Counted from the stretch's first letter, positions 7,864 through 16,484 are shown. The stretch: DNA of 64,000 bases from Streptomyces hawaiiensis (GCF_004803895.1 NZ_CP021978.1:4340001-4404000); one strand, 5' to 3'. The notes: generated by a model not told the origin, from the letters alone. Translations and numbers: made by a program.

Positions 7864-9648
7864 TCAGTCCGCGATGGGCAGGTACACGCGGTTCCCGCTC
7901 GCCGCGAACTCCTTCGACTTCAGGGCCATGCCCTCCTCGATCTCGGTCCGTGTACCGCCGTGTTCACGGCGGATGTCCTGCGAGATCTTCATGCTGCAGA
8001 ACTTGGGACCGCACATCGAGCAGAAGTGAGCCGTCTTGGCGGGCTCGGCGGGCAGGGTCTCGTCATGGAACTCCCGTGCCGTGTCCGGGTCGAGGGCCAG
8101 GTTGAACTGGTCCTCCCACCGGAACTCGAAACGGGCGTCGGACAGCGCGTCGTCCCACTCCTGCGCACCCGGGTGTCCCTTGGCGAGGTCGGCTGCGTGG
8201 GCGGCGATCTTGTAGGTGATGACGCCGGTCTTGACGTCGTCACGGTTCGGCAGGCCCAGGTGCTCCTTGGGCGTGACGTAACACAGCATCGCCGTGCCCC
8301 ACCAGGCGATCATCGCGGCACCGATGCCGGAGGTGATGTGGTCGTACGCCGGCGCGACGTCCGTGGTCAGCGGGCCGAGCGTATAGAACGGAGCTTCATC
8401 GCAGATCTCCTGCTGAAGGTCGATGTTCTCCTTGATCTTGTGCATCGGGACGTGGCCCGGGCCCTCGATCATGGTCTGAACGTTGAAACGCTTCGCGATC
8501 CGGTTGAGTTCCCCGAGCGTGCGCAACTCCGCGAACTGTGCCTCGTCGTTGGCGTCCGCGATCGATCCGGGCCTGAGGCCGTCCCCGAGCGAGTACGTGA
8601 CGTCGTAAGCGGCGAGGATCTCGCAGAGCTCCTCGAAGTTCTCGTACAGGAACGACTCCCTGTGGTGCGCGAGGCACCAGGCGGCCATGATCGAGCCGCC
8701 GCGGGAGACGATGCCGGTCTTGCGGTTCGCCGTCAGCGGCACGTAGGCCAGGCGCACGCCCGCGTGGACCGTCATGTAGTCCACGCCCTGCTCGGCCTGT
8801 TCGATGACCGTGTCCTTGTAGATCTCCCAGGTCAGCTCCTCGGCCCGGCCGTCGACCTTCTCCAGGGCCTGGTAGAGCGGCACGGTGCCGATGGGAACGG
8901 GGGAGTTGCGCAGGACCCACTCGCGCGTGGTGTGGATGTTGCGGCCGGTGGACAGGTCCATGACCGTGTCGGCGCCCCATCGGGTCGCCCAGGTCATCTT
9001 CTCGACCTCCTCCTCGATGGAGGACGTCACCGCCGAGTTGCCGATGTTGGCGTTGACCTTCACCAGGAACCGCTTGCCGATGATCATCGGCTCGATCTCC
9101 GGGTGGTTGACGTTGGCCGGCAGCACGGCCCGCCCCGCCGCGATCTCGTCGCGCACGACCTCGGGCGCCACGTTCTCCCTGATGGCGACGTACTCCATCT
9201 CGGGCGTGATCTCTCCCCGGCGGGCGTACGCGAGCTGCGTGACCGCCTGTCCGTCCCTGCCGCGGCGCGGCTGGCGGGGGCGGCCGGGGAAGACCGCGTC
9301 GAGGTTGCGGAGGCCGCCGCGGGGCGAGGTGTGCTTGATGCCGTCGTCCTCGGGACGGACGGGGCGGCCCTCGTACTCCTCGGTGTCGCCGCGGGCGATG
9401 ATCCAGTTCTCGCGCAGCGGCGACAGGCCCCTGCGGACGTCGGTGTCGACGCCTGGATCGGTGTACGGGCCCGACGTGTCGTACAGCGTGACCGACTGGC
9501 CGTTGGTGAGGTGCACCTGACGGACCGGCACGCGCAAGTCGGGGCGGGTGCCCTCGATGTACGCCTTGTGCCAGCCGATGGACTTCCCGGCCTCCTCGGA
9601 CTTCTCGTCCTGAACGGAGGCAGGCGTGCGTGCGTCCTTGTTGGTCAT
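7864..9648 (-). CDS. thiC: phosphomethylpyrimidine synthase
   Basis: A 594-residue radical-SAM enzyme that rearranges aminoimidazole ribotide to HMP-phosphate, the pyrimidine half of thiamine. Visible signatures are NANIGNSAV, the long conserved core with EGPGHVP, and the C-terminal cluster motif CSMCGPKFC (CxxCxxxxC) that binds the 4Fe-4S cluster. Length is normal. The ATG at 9648 lies just after the 3' end of a TPP riboswitch, so expression should fall when thiamine pyrophosphate is abundant. It is a single-gene transcription unit, ending against a shared terminator. Confidence 0.97.
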   Translation of the reverse strand: MTNKDARTPASVQDEKSEEAGKSIGWHKAYIEGTRPDLRVPVRQVHLTNGQSVTLYDTSGPYTDPGVDTDVRRGLSPLRENWIIARGDTEEYEGRPVRPEDDGIKHTSPRGGLRNLDAVFPGRPRQPRRGRDGQAVTQLAYARRGEITPEMEYVAIRENVAPEVVRDEIAAGRAVLPANVNHPEIEPMIIGKRFLVKVNANIGNSAVTSSIEEEVEKMTWATRWGADTVMDLSTGRNIHTTREWVLRNSPVPIGTVPLYQALEKVDGRAEELTWEIYKDTVIEQAEQGVDYMTVHAGVRLAYVPLTANRKTGIVSRGGSIMAAWCLAHHRESFLYENFEELCEILAAYDVTYSLGDGLRPGSIADANDEAQFAELRTLGELNRIAKRFNVQTMIEGPGHVPMHKIKENIDLQQEICDEAPFYTLGPLTTDVAPAYDHITSGIGAAMIAWWGTAMLCYVTPKEHLGLPNRDDVKTGVITYKIAAHAADLAKGHPGAQEWDDALSDARFEFRWEDQFNLALDPDTAREFHDETLPAEPAKTAHFCSMCGPKFCSMKISQDIRREHGGTRTEIEEGMALKSKEFAASGNRVYLPIAD

Positions 9649-9721
9649 GAGACCTACTCCCTACGCCGGCATTACCCGGTAACAGGTTCGGCGGTCGACG
9701 CAGCGGTTTCCGTCCGGCGAC

Positions 9722-9735
9722 GTTTCGTGTGAAAC
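9722..9735. other. parS-like site (two mismatches) in the thiC riboswitch
   Basis: GTTTCGTGTGAAAC differs from the exact parS in two central positions. In RNA it forms one of two hairpins of the P3 extension of the TPP aptamer. Confidence 0.45.
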
Positions 9736-9754
9736 ATCACTCGACTCCGGCGAT

Positions 9755-9768
9755 GTTTCATGTGAAAC
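9755..9768. other. parS-like site (one mismatch) in the thiC riboswitch
   Basis: GTTTCATGTGAAAC differs from parS at one central position and is extended to a near-perfect CGATGTTTCA/TGTGAAACATCG inverted repeat. Confidence 0.6.
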
Positions 9769-9902
9769 ATCGCTGGGACGGAGGTCAGCGCCCTCTCAGC
9801 CCGGTGCTCCGAGCTCCCGCGTGTACAAAAGGTGCCTCCACGCTAGCGGCAATTCTGGCGCGGTGAACAGAGGGCCCCCCTCGTTCTTGCGATGATCGGT
9901 CG

Positions 9903-11660
9903 GTGACCACGACGCAGCGTCCCCCCTACCCACCGCCCGAGCCGCCCCGCGGATCCGGCTCCGGAAACGGCAACGGCCGTGGTGACGGCCATGATTTCGC
10001 CGCCGGAGGCGGGCAGGGGCAAACCACGGGGCAGGGCCCTCGGCCCGGGTACGGGCGTGACGCGCGTTCCGGCCCCGCAGGCGGCGGCGAGTACGGGCCG
10101 GGCTTCAATGGCGGCCCGGGTGCCGGTTCTCACGGTTCCCCCACGGGAGGGCAGGGCCCCGGACAGCGCTCCGGTGACGGGCACGGCGGAGGCGACGGGC
10201 ACGGCCACGGCCACGGCCACGGCGGAGGCGACGGGCACGGCCACGGTGAAGGTCACGGCCAGGATCACGGTGGAGGTCACGGCCACGGGCCCGGTGAAGG
10301 TCACGGAAATGGCCGCGGCGGAGGCGACGAGCACGGACCCGGTCCCGGTTCCGCCCCGGGCGGCGGACACGGGCATTCGCACAGCCACGGCCCGGCCACG
10401 CCCGTCTCCCTGCATCTGCGCAAGGTCATCGCGGCGATCCTGATCCCGTTCGCCGCGGCGGTGCTGGTCGGTCTCGCCGTGCTGTGGCCGGGCGGCGCCC
10501 CGTCGCACGAGCGCACCGGCGTCGGCTTCGACCGACAGACGCAGGATGCCTCGGTCACCAAGGTGGTCGAGGTGAGCTGCCAGGAGGCCGGCGCTTCGGG
10601 CGTCCCACCGACCGGCGACACCTCCACCGCCGAGGGTTCCTCCGCCGTGCAGCAGGAGAAGGGCACCTGCAAGCGCGCGACGATCCGGGTCGACAGCGGC
10701 GACGACAAGGGCCGTACGTTCACCGAGATCGTCCAGCCCGACCAGTCCCGCCAGTTGCACGAGGGCCAGAAGGTCGTGGTCGCCTACGAGCCCTCGGCGC
10801 CGAAGGACCTGCAGTACTCGGTCACCGACATCAACCGTCGTCTGCCCATGGGGCTGCTCGCCGGCATCTTCGCCCTCGCCGTCGTGATCGTCGGGCGGCT
10901 GCGGGGTGTCATGGCACTGGTCGCACTGGCCATCAGTTTCATGGTGCTGAACTTCTTCATCCTGCCCGCGATCCTGCAGGGCTCGAACCCGCTGGTCGTG
11001 GCGGTGGTGGGCGCCAGCGCCATCATGCTCATCGCCCTGTACCTCTGTCACGGTCTGTCCGCCCGGACATCCGTGGCGGTACTCGGCACCCTCATCTCGC
11101 TGTTGCTGATCGGCATCCTCGGCTCGGTGTTCATCGACTGGGCCGCGCTCACCGGCAACACCGACGACAACACCGGCCTGATCCACGGCCTCTACCCGAC
11201 GATCGACATGAGCGGTCTGCTGCTCGCCGGCGTCATCATCGGCTCGCTGGGCGTACTCGACGACGTGACGGTCACGCAGACGTCGGCGGTCTGGGAGCTG
11301 CACGAGGCCAACCCGTCGATGGGCTGGCGCGGGCTCTACCGTGCGGGCATCCGGATCGGCCGCGACCACATCGCCTCGGTGGTCAACACGCTCGTCCTCG
11401 CCTACGCGGGTGCCGCGCTGCCGCTGCTGCTGCTGTTCTCGATCGCGCAGAGCAGTGTGGGGACGGTCGCCAACAGCGAGCTGGTGGCGGAGGAGATCGT
11501 GCGCACGCTGGTCGGTTCGATCGGCCTGGTCGCCTCGGTGCCGGTCACCACCGCCCTGGCGGCGCTGGTGGTCTCGGCCGACCGTGCCGGCGCGGAGCCC
11601 GCCGTGGAGGCCCCCGCGGTCCCCGCGCGCGGGGGGAGGGGCCGGCGCCGCAAGCGCTGA
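9903..11660 (+). CDS. YibE/F-family membrane protein with His/Gly-rich N-terminal tail
   Basis: A 585-residue protein. From about residue 170 it has the YibE/F layout: one membrane segment, an extracytoplasmic domain of about 130 residues, then six or seven membrane segments including LLLAGVIIGSLGVLDDVTVTQ, which is characteristic of the family. The function of YibE/F is unknown, and a transport role is only suggested. The first 160 residues are built from Gly-His units (GHGHGHG, DGHGHG, GHSHSHG) and Pro, a composition seen in metal-binding tails. The start is GTG at 9903. The gene is divergent from thiC and convergent with ssgA. Confidence 0.85.
   Translation: MTTTQRPPYPPPEPPRGSGSGNGNGRGDGHDFAAGGGQGQTTGQGPRPGYGRDARSGPAGGGEYGPGFNGGPGAGSHGSPTGGQGPGQRSGDGHGGGDGHGHGHGHGGGDGHGHGEGHGQDHGGGHGHGPGEGHGNGRGGGDEHGPGPGSAPGGGHGHSHSHGPATPVSLHLRKVIAAILIPFAAAVLVGLAVLWPGGAPSHERTGVGFDRQTQDASVTKVVEVSCQEAGASGVPPTGDTSTAEGSSAVQQEKGTCKRATIRVDSGDDKGRTFTEIVQPDQSRQLHEGQKVVVAYEPSAPKDLQYSVTDINRRLPMGLLAGIFALAVVIVGRLRGVMALVALAISFMVLNFFILPAILQGSNPLVVAVVGASAIMLIALYLCHGLSARTSVAVLGTLISLLLIGILGSVFIDWAALTGNTDDNTGLIHGLYPTIDMSGLLLAGVIIGSLGVLDDVTVTQTSAVWELHEANPSMGWRGLYRAGIRIGRDHIASVVNTLVLAYAGAALPLLLLFSIAQSSVGTVANSELVAEEIVRTLVGSIGLVASVPVTTALAALVVSADRAGAEPAVEAPAVPARGGRGRRRKR
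10184..10392 (+). repeat. degenerate Gly-His codon repeats in the YibE/F gene
   Basis: Short GGC/CAC-rich units (ggcgacgggcacggccac and variants) recur many times and encode the His/Gly tail. The units are imperfect and of variable length, so they look like an expanded protein repeat rather than a mobile or CRISPR repeat. Confidence 0.7.
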
Positions 11661-11867
11661 CGCCTCTGTGCTGGGGCGTCTGCGGAGGTCTCGGCCCCCG
11701 AGGTGGCGCCCCGGTCCCCGGCGCGTTGACCTTGAGCGCCTCGGCCTCGACCGCCTCCGACCGCGAGAAGATCGCCCGGTCATACGAAGATCGCAGGAAG
11801 AAGCGTTCCTGCACAGCTCGGCGGCACCTGGTGAAGCGTTACTCCACCGTGCCGCCGGGCGCATGTC

Positions 11868-12302
11868 TCAACCAGCGCCCTGCTCGGCGAGGATGCGGTC
11901 CAGGGCCTCGTCGAGGTGCGCGTCGAAGTCGGCGAGCGAACCCTCCTGACCCAGCGGCACCAGCTTGTCCGTACGGTCCAGGAAAGCGACGAGCGGTGCC
12001 GTCGACGACCGGAACAACGCCTGGTCACTGCCCACCTGAAGCCGGATCAACACCTCGCCCAGCGCGTCGGGTTCGACCGGCGTGACCCGCACATCGCCCT
12101 CCCCGCACGGCCGGCCGACACCGTCGATCAGCAACTCCCGCCCGAAAGCCCACGTAACCGGGGCATCACCGGGCAAGTGGAAGGTCAGCCGGACGGCATA
12201 GGGATCACTGGACTCATAGCGCAGCTCCACCGGAATGCGGAAGGAGAGCTCCTCGGACACGAGAAAGCTCATCATGACCTCTGCTTGTACGGACTCGCGC
12301 AT
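11868..12302 (-). CDS. ssgA: sporulation and cell-division activator SsgA
   Basis: A 144-residue SsgA-like protein (SALP). The N-terminal MRESVQAEVMMSFLVSEEL and later VTWAFGRELL and FLDRTDKLVPLGQE are essentially those of SsgA of other streptomycetes. SsgA marks sites of septation, branching and germination and supports recruitment of the division machinery during sporulation. The ATG at 12302 gives the known N terminus; the longer frame to 12377 adds residues not found in the family. ssgR lies 98 bases upstream on the same strand, and ssgA transcription is known to depend on SsgR, so that gap should hold the SsgR target. Confidence 0.96.
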   Translation of the reverse strand: MRESVQAEVMMSFLVSEELSFRIPVELRYESSDPYAVRLTFHLPGDAPVTWAFGRELLIDGVGRPCGEGDVRVTPVEPDALGEVLIRLQVGSDQALFRSSTAPLVAFLDRTDKLVPLGQEGSLADFDAHLDEALDRILAEQGAG

Positions 12303-12400
12303 CGATAACCCCGTCATTCGCCGTGACTGGCCGGGAACGAACCTCTGACACTTGGTGGAATCTTGCTGAACGTACACAGCAGATCACAAGGAGTGAGTTT

Positions 12401-13249
12401 TCACATACTGATAGAGAGCGCGAGCGAGCCGAGCAGCCGCCCGATCTCGGTCTGCAACTGCCGGGCCGTGGGCAGCAGCCGGTCGGCCTGGTGTGCGGGC
12501 AGCGAGATGGCCATCGTCGCGGCCGTGGTGCCGAGGGTGAGCGGGATCGCGGCGCAGACCGCGCCCAGGGCGTACTCCTGACGCTCGGTCACCGGTTCCA
12601 TCCGCCGGATCCGCTCCAGCCGTCTCAGCAGGCTGTGGTTGTCGCGCACCGTGTACGGCGTGAGGGGCTGCACCGGGTAGCGGTCGAGGTGGTCACGGCG
12701 CGATTCCTCGTCCAGCTGGGACAGCAGGCACTGACCGATGGCGTGCGCGTGCCCGGTCTCGCGGAAGTCGGCCCACTCCTCGACCGCCGGGTTGCCCGGG
12801 GTGTCGGAGACGCACATGACCTCGATCTCGCCCTCGCGGTACACCGCGTAGTACACGGGCACGCCCAGGACGTCCCGCCAGTTCGCCAGCGCGTCGACGA
12901 CCGTGCTGCGACGTTTCTGCCGCGCTCCGCTGCTGCTCAGCCGCTCGGCCGCCTCGCCGAGGAAGAACAGGCCCTTGTCCCGGCGCAGATAGCCCTCGTG
13001 TACGAGTGTGCGCAGCAGGTGGTCGGTCGTGGGCAGCGCCAGCCCGGTCTCACGGGCCAGTTGTTTGGCGGGGGCGCCGTACTCGTGCACGGCGACGGTC
13101 TCCAGCAGGCGCATCGCGCGCTGCACGGATCCGATGAGGGTCGGCGCAGGCGGTGGTGCGGAGGGGGCCGGTGGCCCGGAGGGTGTCGCCGAGCGGGGTT
13201 GCGCGGGGACGGTGTGGAGGTGGACGGGTGCGGTGTCAGCCGGGACCAA
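12401..13249 (-). CDS. ssgR: IclR-family activator of ssgA
   Basis: The IclR-type winged helix-turn-helix is at the N-terminal part (SVQRAMRLLETVAVHEYG, then AKQLARETGLALPTTDHLLRTL) and a C-terminal IclR effector domain follows. The position directly upstream of ssgA identifies it as SsgR, the developmental activator of ssgA. The start is uncertain. I give the TTG at 13249, which follows GGGAGAG, yielding 282 residues with a Pro-rich N-terminal extension. A GTG at 13126 would give about 241 residues but lacks a ribosome binding site. The longest frame, to 13366, seems unlikely. Confidence 0.9.
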   Translation of the reverse strand: MVPADTAPVHLHTVPAQPRSATPSGPPAPSAPPPAPTLIGSVQRAMRLLETVAVHEYGAPAKQLARETGLALPTTDHLLRTLVHEGYLRRDKGLFFLGEAAERLSSSGARQKRRSTVVDALANWRDVLGVPVYYAVYREGEIEVMCVSDTPGNPAVEEWADFRETGHAHAIGQCLLSQLDEESRRDHLDRYPVQPLTPYTVRDNHSLLRRLERIRRMEPVTERQEYALGAVCAAIPLTLGTTAATMAISLPAHQADRLLPTARQLQTEIGRLLGSLALSISM

Positions 13250-13455
13250 GGGTCTCTCCCGAAGCGCGAGGGGGCAGACCGTGCGGAGGAACACGGGTGG
13301 GGGTGTATGCCGCTCGCGGGGAAGTCCCCGCGTCGAGTTCCGGACTCTATTCGCCTGCCACCGCACGCAGACGGCCCGGACGGGAAACTTCCCTCCCCCG
13401 AGGGAACCGGTGATTCCAAGTGTTTCCCGCTACCCCCACCGGTTTCCCACCGGTC

Positions 13456-13668
13456 TCACCAGTCGCTGCGCGACGAGGAGCTCGACGTGAACTTCCGTAC
13501 GACGTAAATCAGTCCACCGGCCAGTGCCACGAAGACCAGCACCTTGAAGAGCAGTCCGATGACGAAACCGACCACACTGGCGATCAGCCCGCCGAACACG
13601 ACCAGGGCGATGACCGGCACCGCGACCCACTTCACCCACCACGGCAGTCCCGTGAAGATCTCTCGCAT
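13456..13668 (-). CDS. small membrane protein, DUF5326 type
   Basis: A 70-residue protein beginning MREIFTGLPWWVKWVAVPV. It has two hydrophobic segments filling most of its length and a short Ser-rich C terminus (TSSSSSRSDW). It matches the streptomycete DUF5326 family, whose function is unknown. The ATG at 13668 has AGGACGAGG-like sequence before it; the longer frame to 13743 reads through a promoter-like gap. It lies downstream of a cupin gene on the same strand. Confidence 0.75.
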   Translation of the reverse strand: MREIFTGLPWWVKWVAVPVIALVVFGGLIASVVGFVIGLLFKVLVFVALAGGLIYVVRKFTSSSSSRSDW

Positions 13669-13832
13669 CGCCCTCGTCCTTACCTCTCCGCCCGTTCGAG
13701 TGCCGGGTCCTGTCGGTCCTTCTGGATCTCTGATGTCCTGCACTCGATGCTAGGTCCGGGAGGGGTCGAACGGGGGCCTCGCATCCCTTGCCCTCCCCTG
13801 ACCGATCCCCTAGGGAACCCCGAGGCGGTCCG

Positions 13833-14150
13833 TCACCTCTCGGGCGGAGAGAAGACCACCAGCACCCTCAGATCCTCGGTGATGTGGTGGAACTTGTGTG
13901 CGACACCCGCCGGCACGTAGATCACGCTGCCGCGCGCCACCTGGGTCGTCTCCAGGCCGACGGTGATCGCGGCACGGCCGCTCACAATGAAGTAGACCTC
14001 GTCCTGATTGTGCGGTTTCTGTGGATCCTGCTCGCCCGCGTCGAGGGCGTACAGACCGACCGACATGTTCTGCTCCCGCAGAAACTGCAGGTAGGCGCCC
14101 TCGTTGGCGGCGCGCTCCGCCTCCAGTTCATCCAGCCGGAATGCCTTCAT
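13833..14150 (-). CDS. cupin-domain protein
   Basis: A 105-residue single-domain cupin. The metal-site pattern is visible in PHNQDEVYFIVSGRA (motif 1, with H and E) and PAGVAHKFHH (motif 2, with His). Such small cupins bind a divalent metal and act as isomerases, dioxygenases or sensors; which applies here cannot be told. It starts at ATG 14150, only 60 bases from the divergent holin-like gene, so both promoters share a short region. Confidence 0.85.
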   Translation of the reverse strand: MKAFRLDELEAERAANEGAYLQFLREQNMSVGLYALDAGEQDPQKPHNQDEVYFIVSGRAAITVGLETTQVARGSVIYVPAGVAHKFHHITEDLRVLVVFSPPER

Positions 14151-14210
14151 CGCCTTGTCCGCCCCTGCCTCTTGTGCCCGTGTCCGATCAGGTCTGCCAC
14201 GATCAGACAC

Positions 14211-14588
14211 ATGAAGAATTTCGTAGTCAAGACGGTCGCCAACGCGGGTGCCCTGGCGGTCGCCGTATGGCTGCTCGACAAAATCACCCTGACCGGTGAC
14301 AGCACGGGCAAAGAGATCGGCACCCTGATCATCGTGGCGCTGCTCTTCGGCCTGGTGAACTTCCTGGTCAAGCCCCTTGTCAAGCTCCTCAGCCTGCCGC
14401 TGCTGATACTGACGCTCGGCCTGTTCACGCTGGTCGTCAACGCACTGATGCTGCTTCTCACGTCGTGGCTGGCGGACAAGCTCGACCTGAGCTTCCACGT
14501 GGAGGGCTTCTGGACGGCCGTCCTGGGCGGCCTGATCATCTCGGTCGTCTCCTGGGCGCTGCACGTCGTCCTGCCCGACGGGGACTGA
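14211..14588 (+). CDS. holin-like four-helix membrane protein (mycobacterial phage holin IV superfamily)
   Basis: A 125-residue protein with four hydrophobic segments (about 7-25, 34-55, 58-82, 95-118) and the typical FGLVNFLVKPLVKLLSLPLLILTLGLF core of the PF04020-type membrane family. Despite the holin label these chromosomal copies are not known to lyse cells. It begins MKNFVVKTVANAG. It lies 6 bases before ptpA on the same strand, suggesting co-transcription. Confidence 0.85.
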   Translation: MKNFVVKTVANAGALAVAVWLLDKITLTGDSTGKEIGTLIIVALLFGLVNFLVKPLVKLLSLPLLILTLGLFTLVVNALMLLLTSWLADKLDLSFHVEGFWTAVLGGLIISVVSWALHVVLPDGD

Positions 14589-14594
14589 GCAGCC

Positions 14595-15086
14595 ATGACC
14601 TACCGCGTCTGCTTCGTCTGCACGGGCAACATCTGCCGTTCCCCGATGGCCGAGATCGTCTTCCGCGCGCGGGTGGCGGAAGCGGGTCTGGACGGGCTGG
14701 TGGAGGTCGACAGCGCCGGCACGGGCGGCTGGCACGAGGGCGACGGCGCCGACCCGCGCACGGTGGCCGTCCTGGAGGACAACGGCTACGCCGGCGGTCA
14801 CACGGCCCGGCGGTTCCAGTCGTCCTGGTTCTCCCGCCTCGACCTGGTGATCGCCCTCGACTCCGGCCACCTCGGGGCCCTGCGCCGCCTCGCGCCGACG
14901 GAGCAGGACGCGGAGAAGGTACGGCTGCTGCGCTCGTACGACCCCGCCGCCGGCGACGACCTCGACGTACCGGACCCCTACTACGGGGGCCTGGACGGCT
15001 TCGAGGAGTGTCTTGAGATGGTGGAGGCGGCGAGCATCGGTCTGCTCGCCGCAGTGCGTGAGGACGTGGAGGGACGGGCGGCATGA
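14595..15086 (+). CDS. ptpA: low-molecular-weight protein-tyrosine phosphatase
   Basis: A 163-residue phosphatase with the P-loop C9-TGNIC-R15-S (CX5R) at the N terminus and the general-acid Asp in DPYYGG about residue 128. It dephosphorylates phosphotyrosine proteins in the cytoplasm. The S. coelicolor counterpart PtpA influences antibiotic production. Its last four bases overlap the ATG of the next gene (ATGA), indicating translational coupling with a PLP-dependent enzyme. Confidence 0.93.
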   Translation: MTYRVCFVCTGNICRSPMAEIVFRARVAEAGLDGLVEVDSAGTGGWHEGDGADPRTVAVLEDNGYAGGHTARRFQSSWFSRLDLVIALDSGHLGALRRLAPTEQDAEKVRLLRSYDPAAGDDLDVPDPYYGGLDGFEECLEMVEAASIGLLAAVREDVEGRAA

Positions 15087-16435
15087 GCGATTCCGCGACG
15101 GGTGACGCGGGCGGGGCGACGGGCGGCTCGGCCCGGGCGACGGCCGACGCGGACCAGGTGAGGGATGCCACGAGCCGGGTGACGGGTGCCGCGGACGACG
15201 TGACGGGTGCGGCGGACCAGGCGACGGGTGCCGTCGACGACGTGACGGACGTCGTCGACGAGGTGACGGGGGCCGTGGACGAGGTGACCGGCATCGAGAC
15301 TCGGACGACCACGGGTGCCGGTGACGGCACGCGCGCGGTGCGGGCCGGGCTTCCCGAGCCGGTCAAGTACGAGCCCACCCTGCCCGGCCCGGTGTTCGCC
15401 GCCCACTTCCATCTGCCGGGCGACCCGACCGGCCCCTACACCTACGGCCGCGACGAGAACCCGACCTGGACGCTGCTGGAACACGCCGTCGGCGAGCTGG
15501 AGGCGCCCGGCCAGGACGATGCCGAGACGCTCGTCTTCGCCTCGGGCATGGCCGCGATCTCGGCGGTGCTCTTCTCTCAGCTGCGCAGCGGCGACGTGTG
15601 CGTCCTGCCCGACGACGGCTACCAGGCGCTGCCGCTGGTGCGCGCCCAGCTGGAGGCGTACGGCATCGAGGTGCGTACCGCGCCGACGGGCGGCGACGCC
15701 CAGCTCGATGTCCTCGACGGTGCGACTCTGCTGTGGATCGAGACCCCGTCGAACCCCGGGCTCGACGTGTGCGACATCCGGCGGCTCGCCGAGGCGGCAC
15801 ACGCGCGTGGTGCCCTGGTGGCCGTCGACAACACCCTTGCCACACCGCTCGGCCAGCGTCCGCTGGAACTCGGCGCCGACTTCGCGGTGGCCAGCGGTAC
15901 CAAGCAGCTCACCGGCCACGGCGACGTCCTCCTGGGCTACGTCGTCGGCCGGGACGCCGAGGCCATGGCCGCCGTACGCCGCTGGCGCAAGATCGTCGGT
16001 GCGATTCCCGGGCCCATGGAGGCCTGGCTCGCGCACCGTTCGATCGCGACGCTCCAGATGCGGGTCGACCGGCAGAGCGCGACGGCCCTGGCGGTCGCCG
16101 AGGCACTGCGCGAGCGGCCCGAGGTGACGGGGCTGCGCTACCCGGGGCTCCCCGACGACCCCTCGCACAAGATCGCCGCGCGTCAGATGCGGCGCTTCGG
16201 GTGCGTGGTGTCGTTCACGCTGCCCTCGCGCGCGCGTGCCGACCGCTTTCTCGACGCGCTGCGGCTCGTGGACGACGCGACGAGCTTCGGCGGGGTGCGG
16301 TCCACGGCCGAACGGCGGGGGCGCTGGGGCGGGGACGCGGTGCCGGAGGGCTTCATCCGCCTGTCGGTCGGTGCCGAGGACTCTGAGGACCTGGTGGCGG
16401 ATGTGCTGCGTGCGCTCGACGCGTCGAACGCCTGA
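15083..16435 (+). CDS. Cys/Met-metabolism PLP-dependent enzyme with repetitive N-terminal extension
   Basis: A 450-residue protein. From about residue 85 it is a cystathionine gamma-synthase/lyase-type enzyme: ETPSNPGLDVCDI (220-232), VDNTLATPL (248-256) and the PLP lysine K274 in SGTKQLTGHGD. It should catalyse gamma-elimination or replacement on a sulfur amino acid such as cystathionine. Residues 32-70 are unusual: seven short units of the form VTGAADD/VTGAVDE, helix-prone and acidic, followed by a Thr-rich linker. The ATG overlaps the ptpA stop, so the extension is probably translated. A strong hairpin terminator follows the stop. Confidence 0.88.
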   Translation: MSDSATGDAGGATGGSARATADADQVRDATSRVTGAADDVTGAADQATGAVDDVTDVVDEVTGAVDEVTGIETRTTTGAGDGTRAVRAGLPEPVKYEPTLPGPVFAAHFHLPGDPTGPYTYGRDENPTWTLLEHAVGELEAPGQDDAETLVFASGMAAISAVLFSQLRSGDVCVLPDDGYQALPLVRAQLEAYGIEVRTAPTGGDAQLDVLDGATLLWIETPSNPGLDVCDIRRLAEAAHARGALVAVDNTLATPLGQRPLELGADFAVASGTKQLTGHGDVLLGYVVGRDAEAMAAVRRWRKIVGAIPGPMEAWLAHRSIATLQMRVDRQSATALAVAEALRERPEVTGLRYPGLPDDPSHKIAARQMRRFGCVVSFTLPSRARADRFLDALRLVDDATSFGGVRSTAERRGRWGGDAVPEGFIRLSVGAEDSEDLVADVLRALDASNA

Positions 16436-16445
16436 CCACCCCCAC

Positions 16446-16484
16446 GGACGGTCCGAGCCTCCCCCCTCGTGGCTCGGACCGTCC
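16446..16484 (+). terminator. hairpin terminator after the ptpA-PLP enzyme operon
   Basis: Perfect 14-base arms (GGACGGTCCGAGCC and GGCTCGGACCGTCC) surround an 11-base C-rich loop, just after the stop at 16435. Confidence 0.75.

Larger units (their letters stand above)
9657..9820 (-). promoter_or_regulatory. TPP riboswitch (thi-box) of thiC with enlarged P3 arm
   Basis: On the minus strand the conserved aptamer parts are present in order: GGGCTGAGAGG (9792-9802 region), then after an insertion GAACCTG, GGGTAATGCCGGCGTAGGGA ending at 9657. These are the two halves of the thiamine-pyrophosphate aptamer. The P3 arm (CCGTCC pairing with GGACGG) is unusually long and contains two inverted repeats that resemble parS sites. 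The riboswitch call is firm; how far the aptamer extends at its 5' side is approximate. Confidence 0.92.

Noticed and set aside
7711..9732. Large open frame on the plus strand opposite thiC
   Set aside because: thiC is certain on the other strand; this translation is a shadow without recognisable motifs.
10184..10392. Repeats in the YibE/F gene considered as a CRISPR array
   Set aside because: Units are imperfect, lack unique spacers and are in-frame Gly-His codons.
9843..11864. Large antisense open frame (673 codons, minus strand) opposite the YibE/F gene
   Set aside because: Low-complexity Arg/His/Asp-rich translation with no domain; a high-GC shadow of a well-supported membrane protein.
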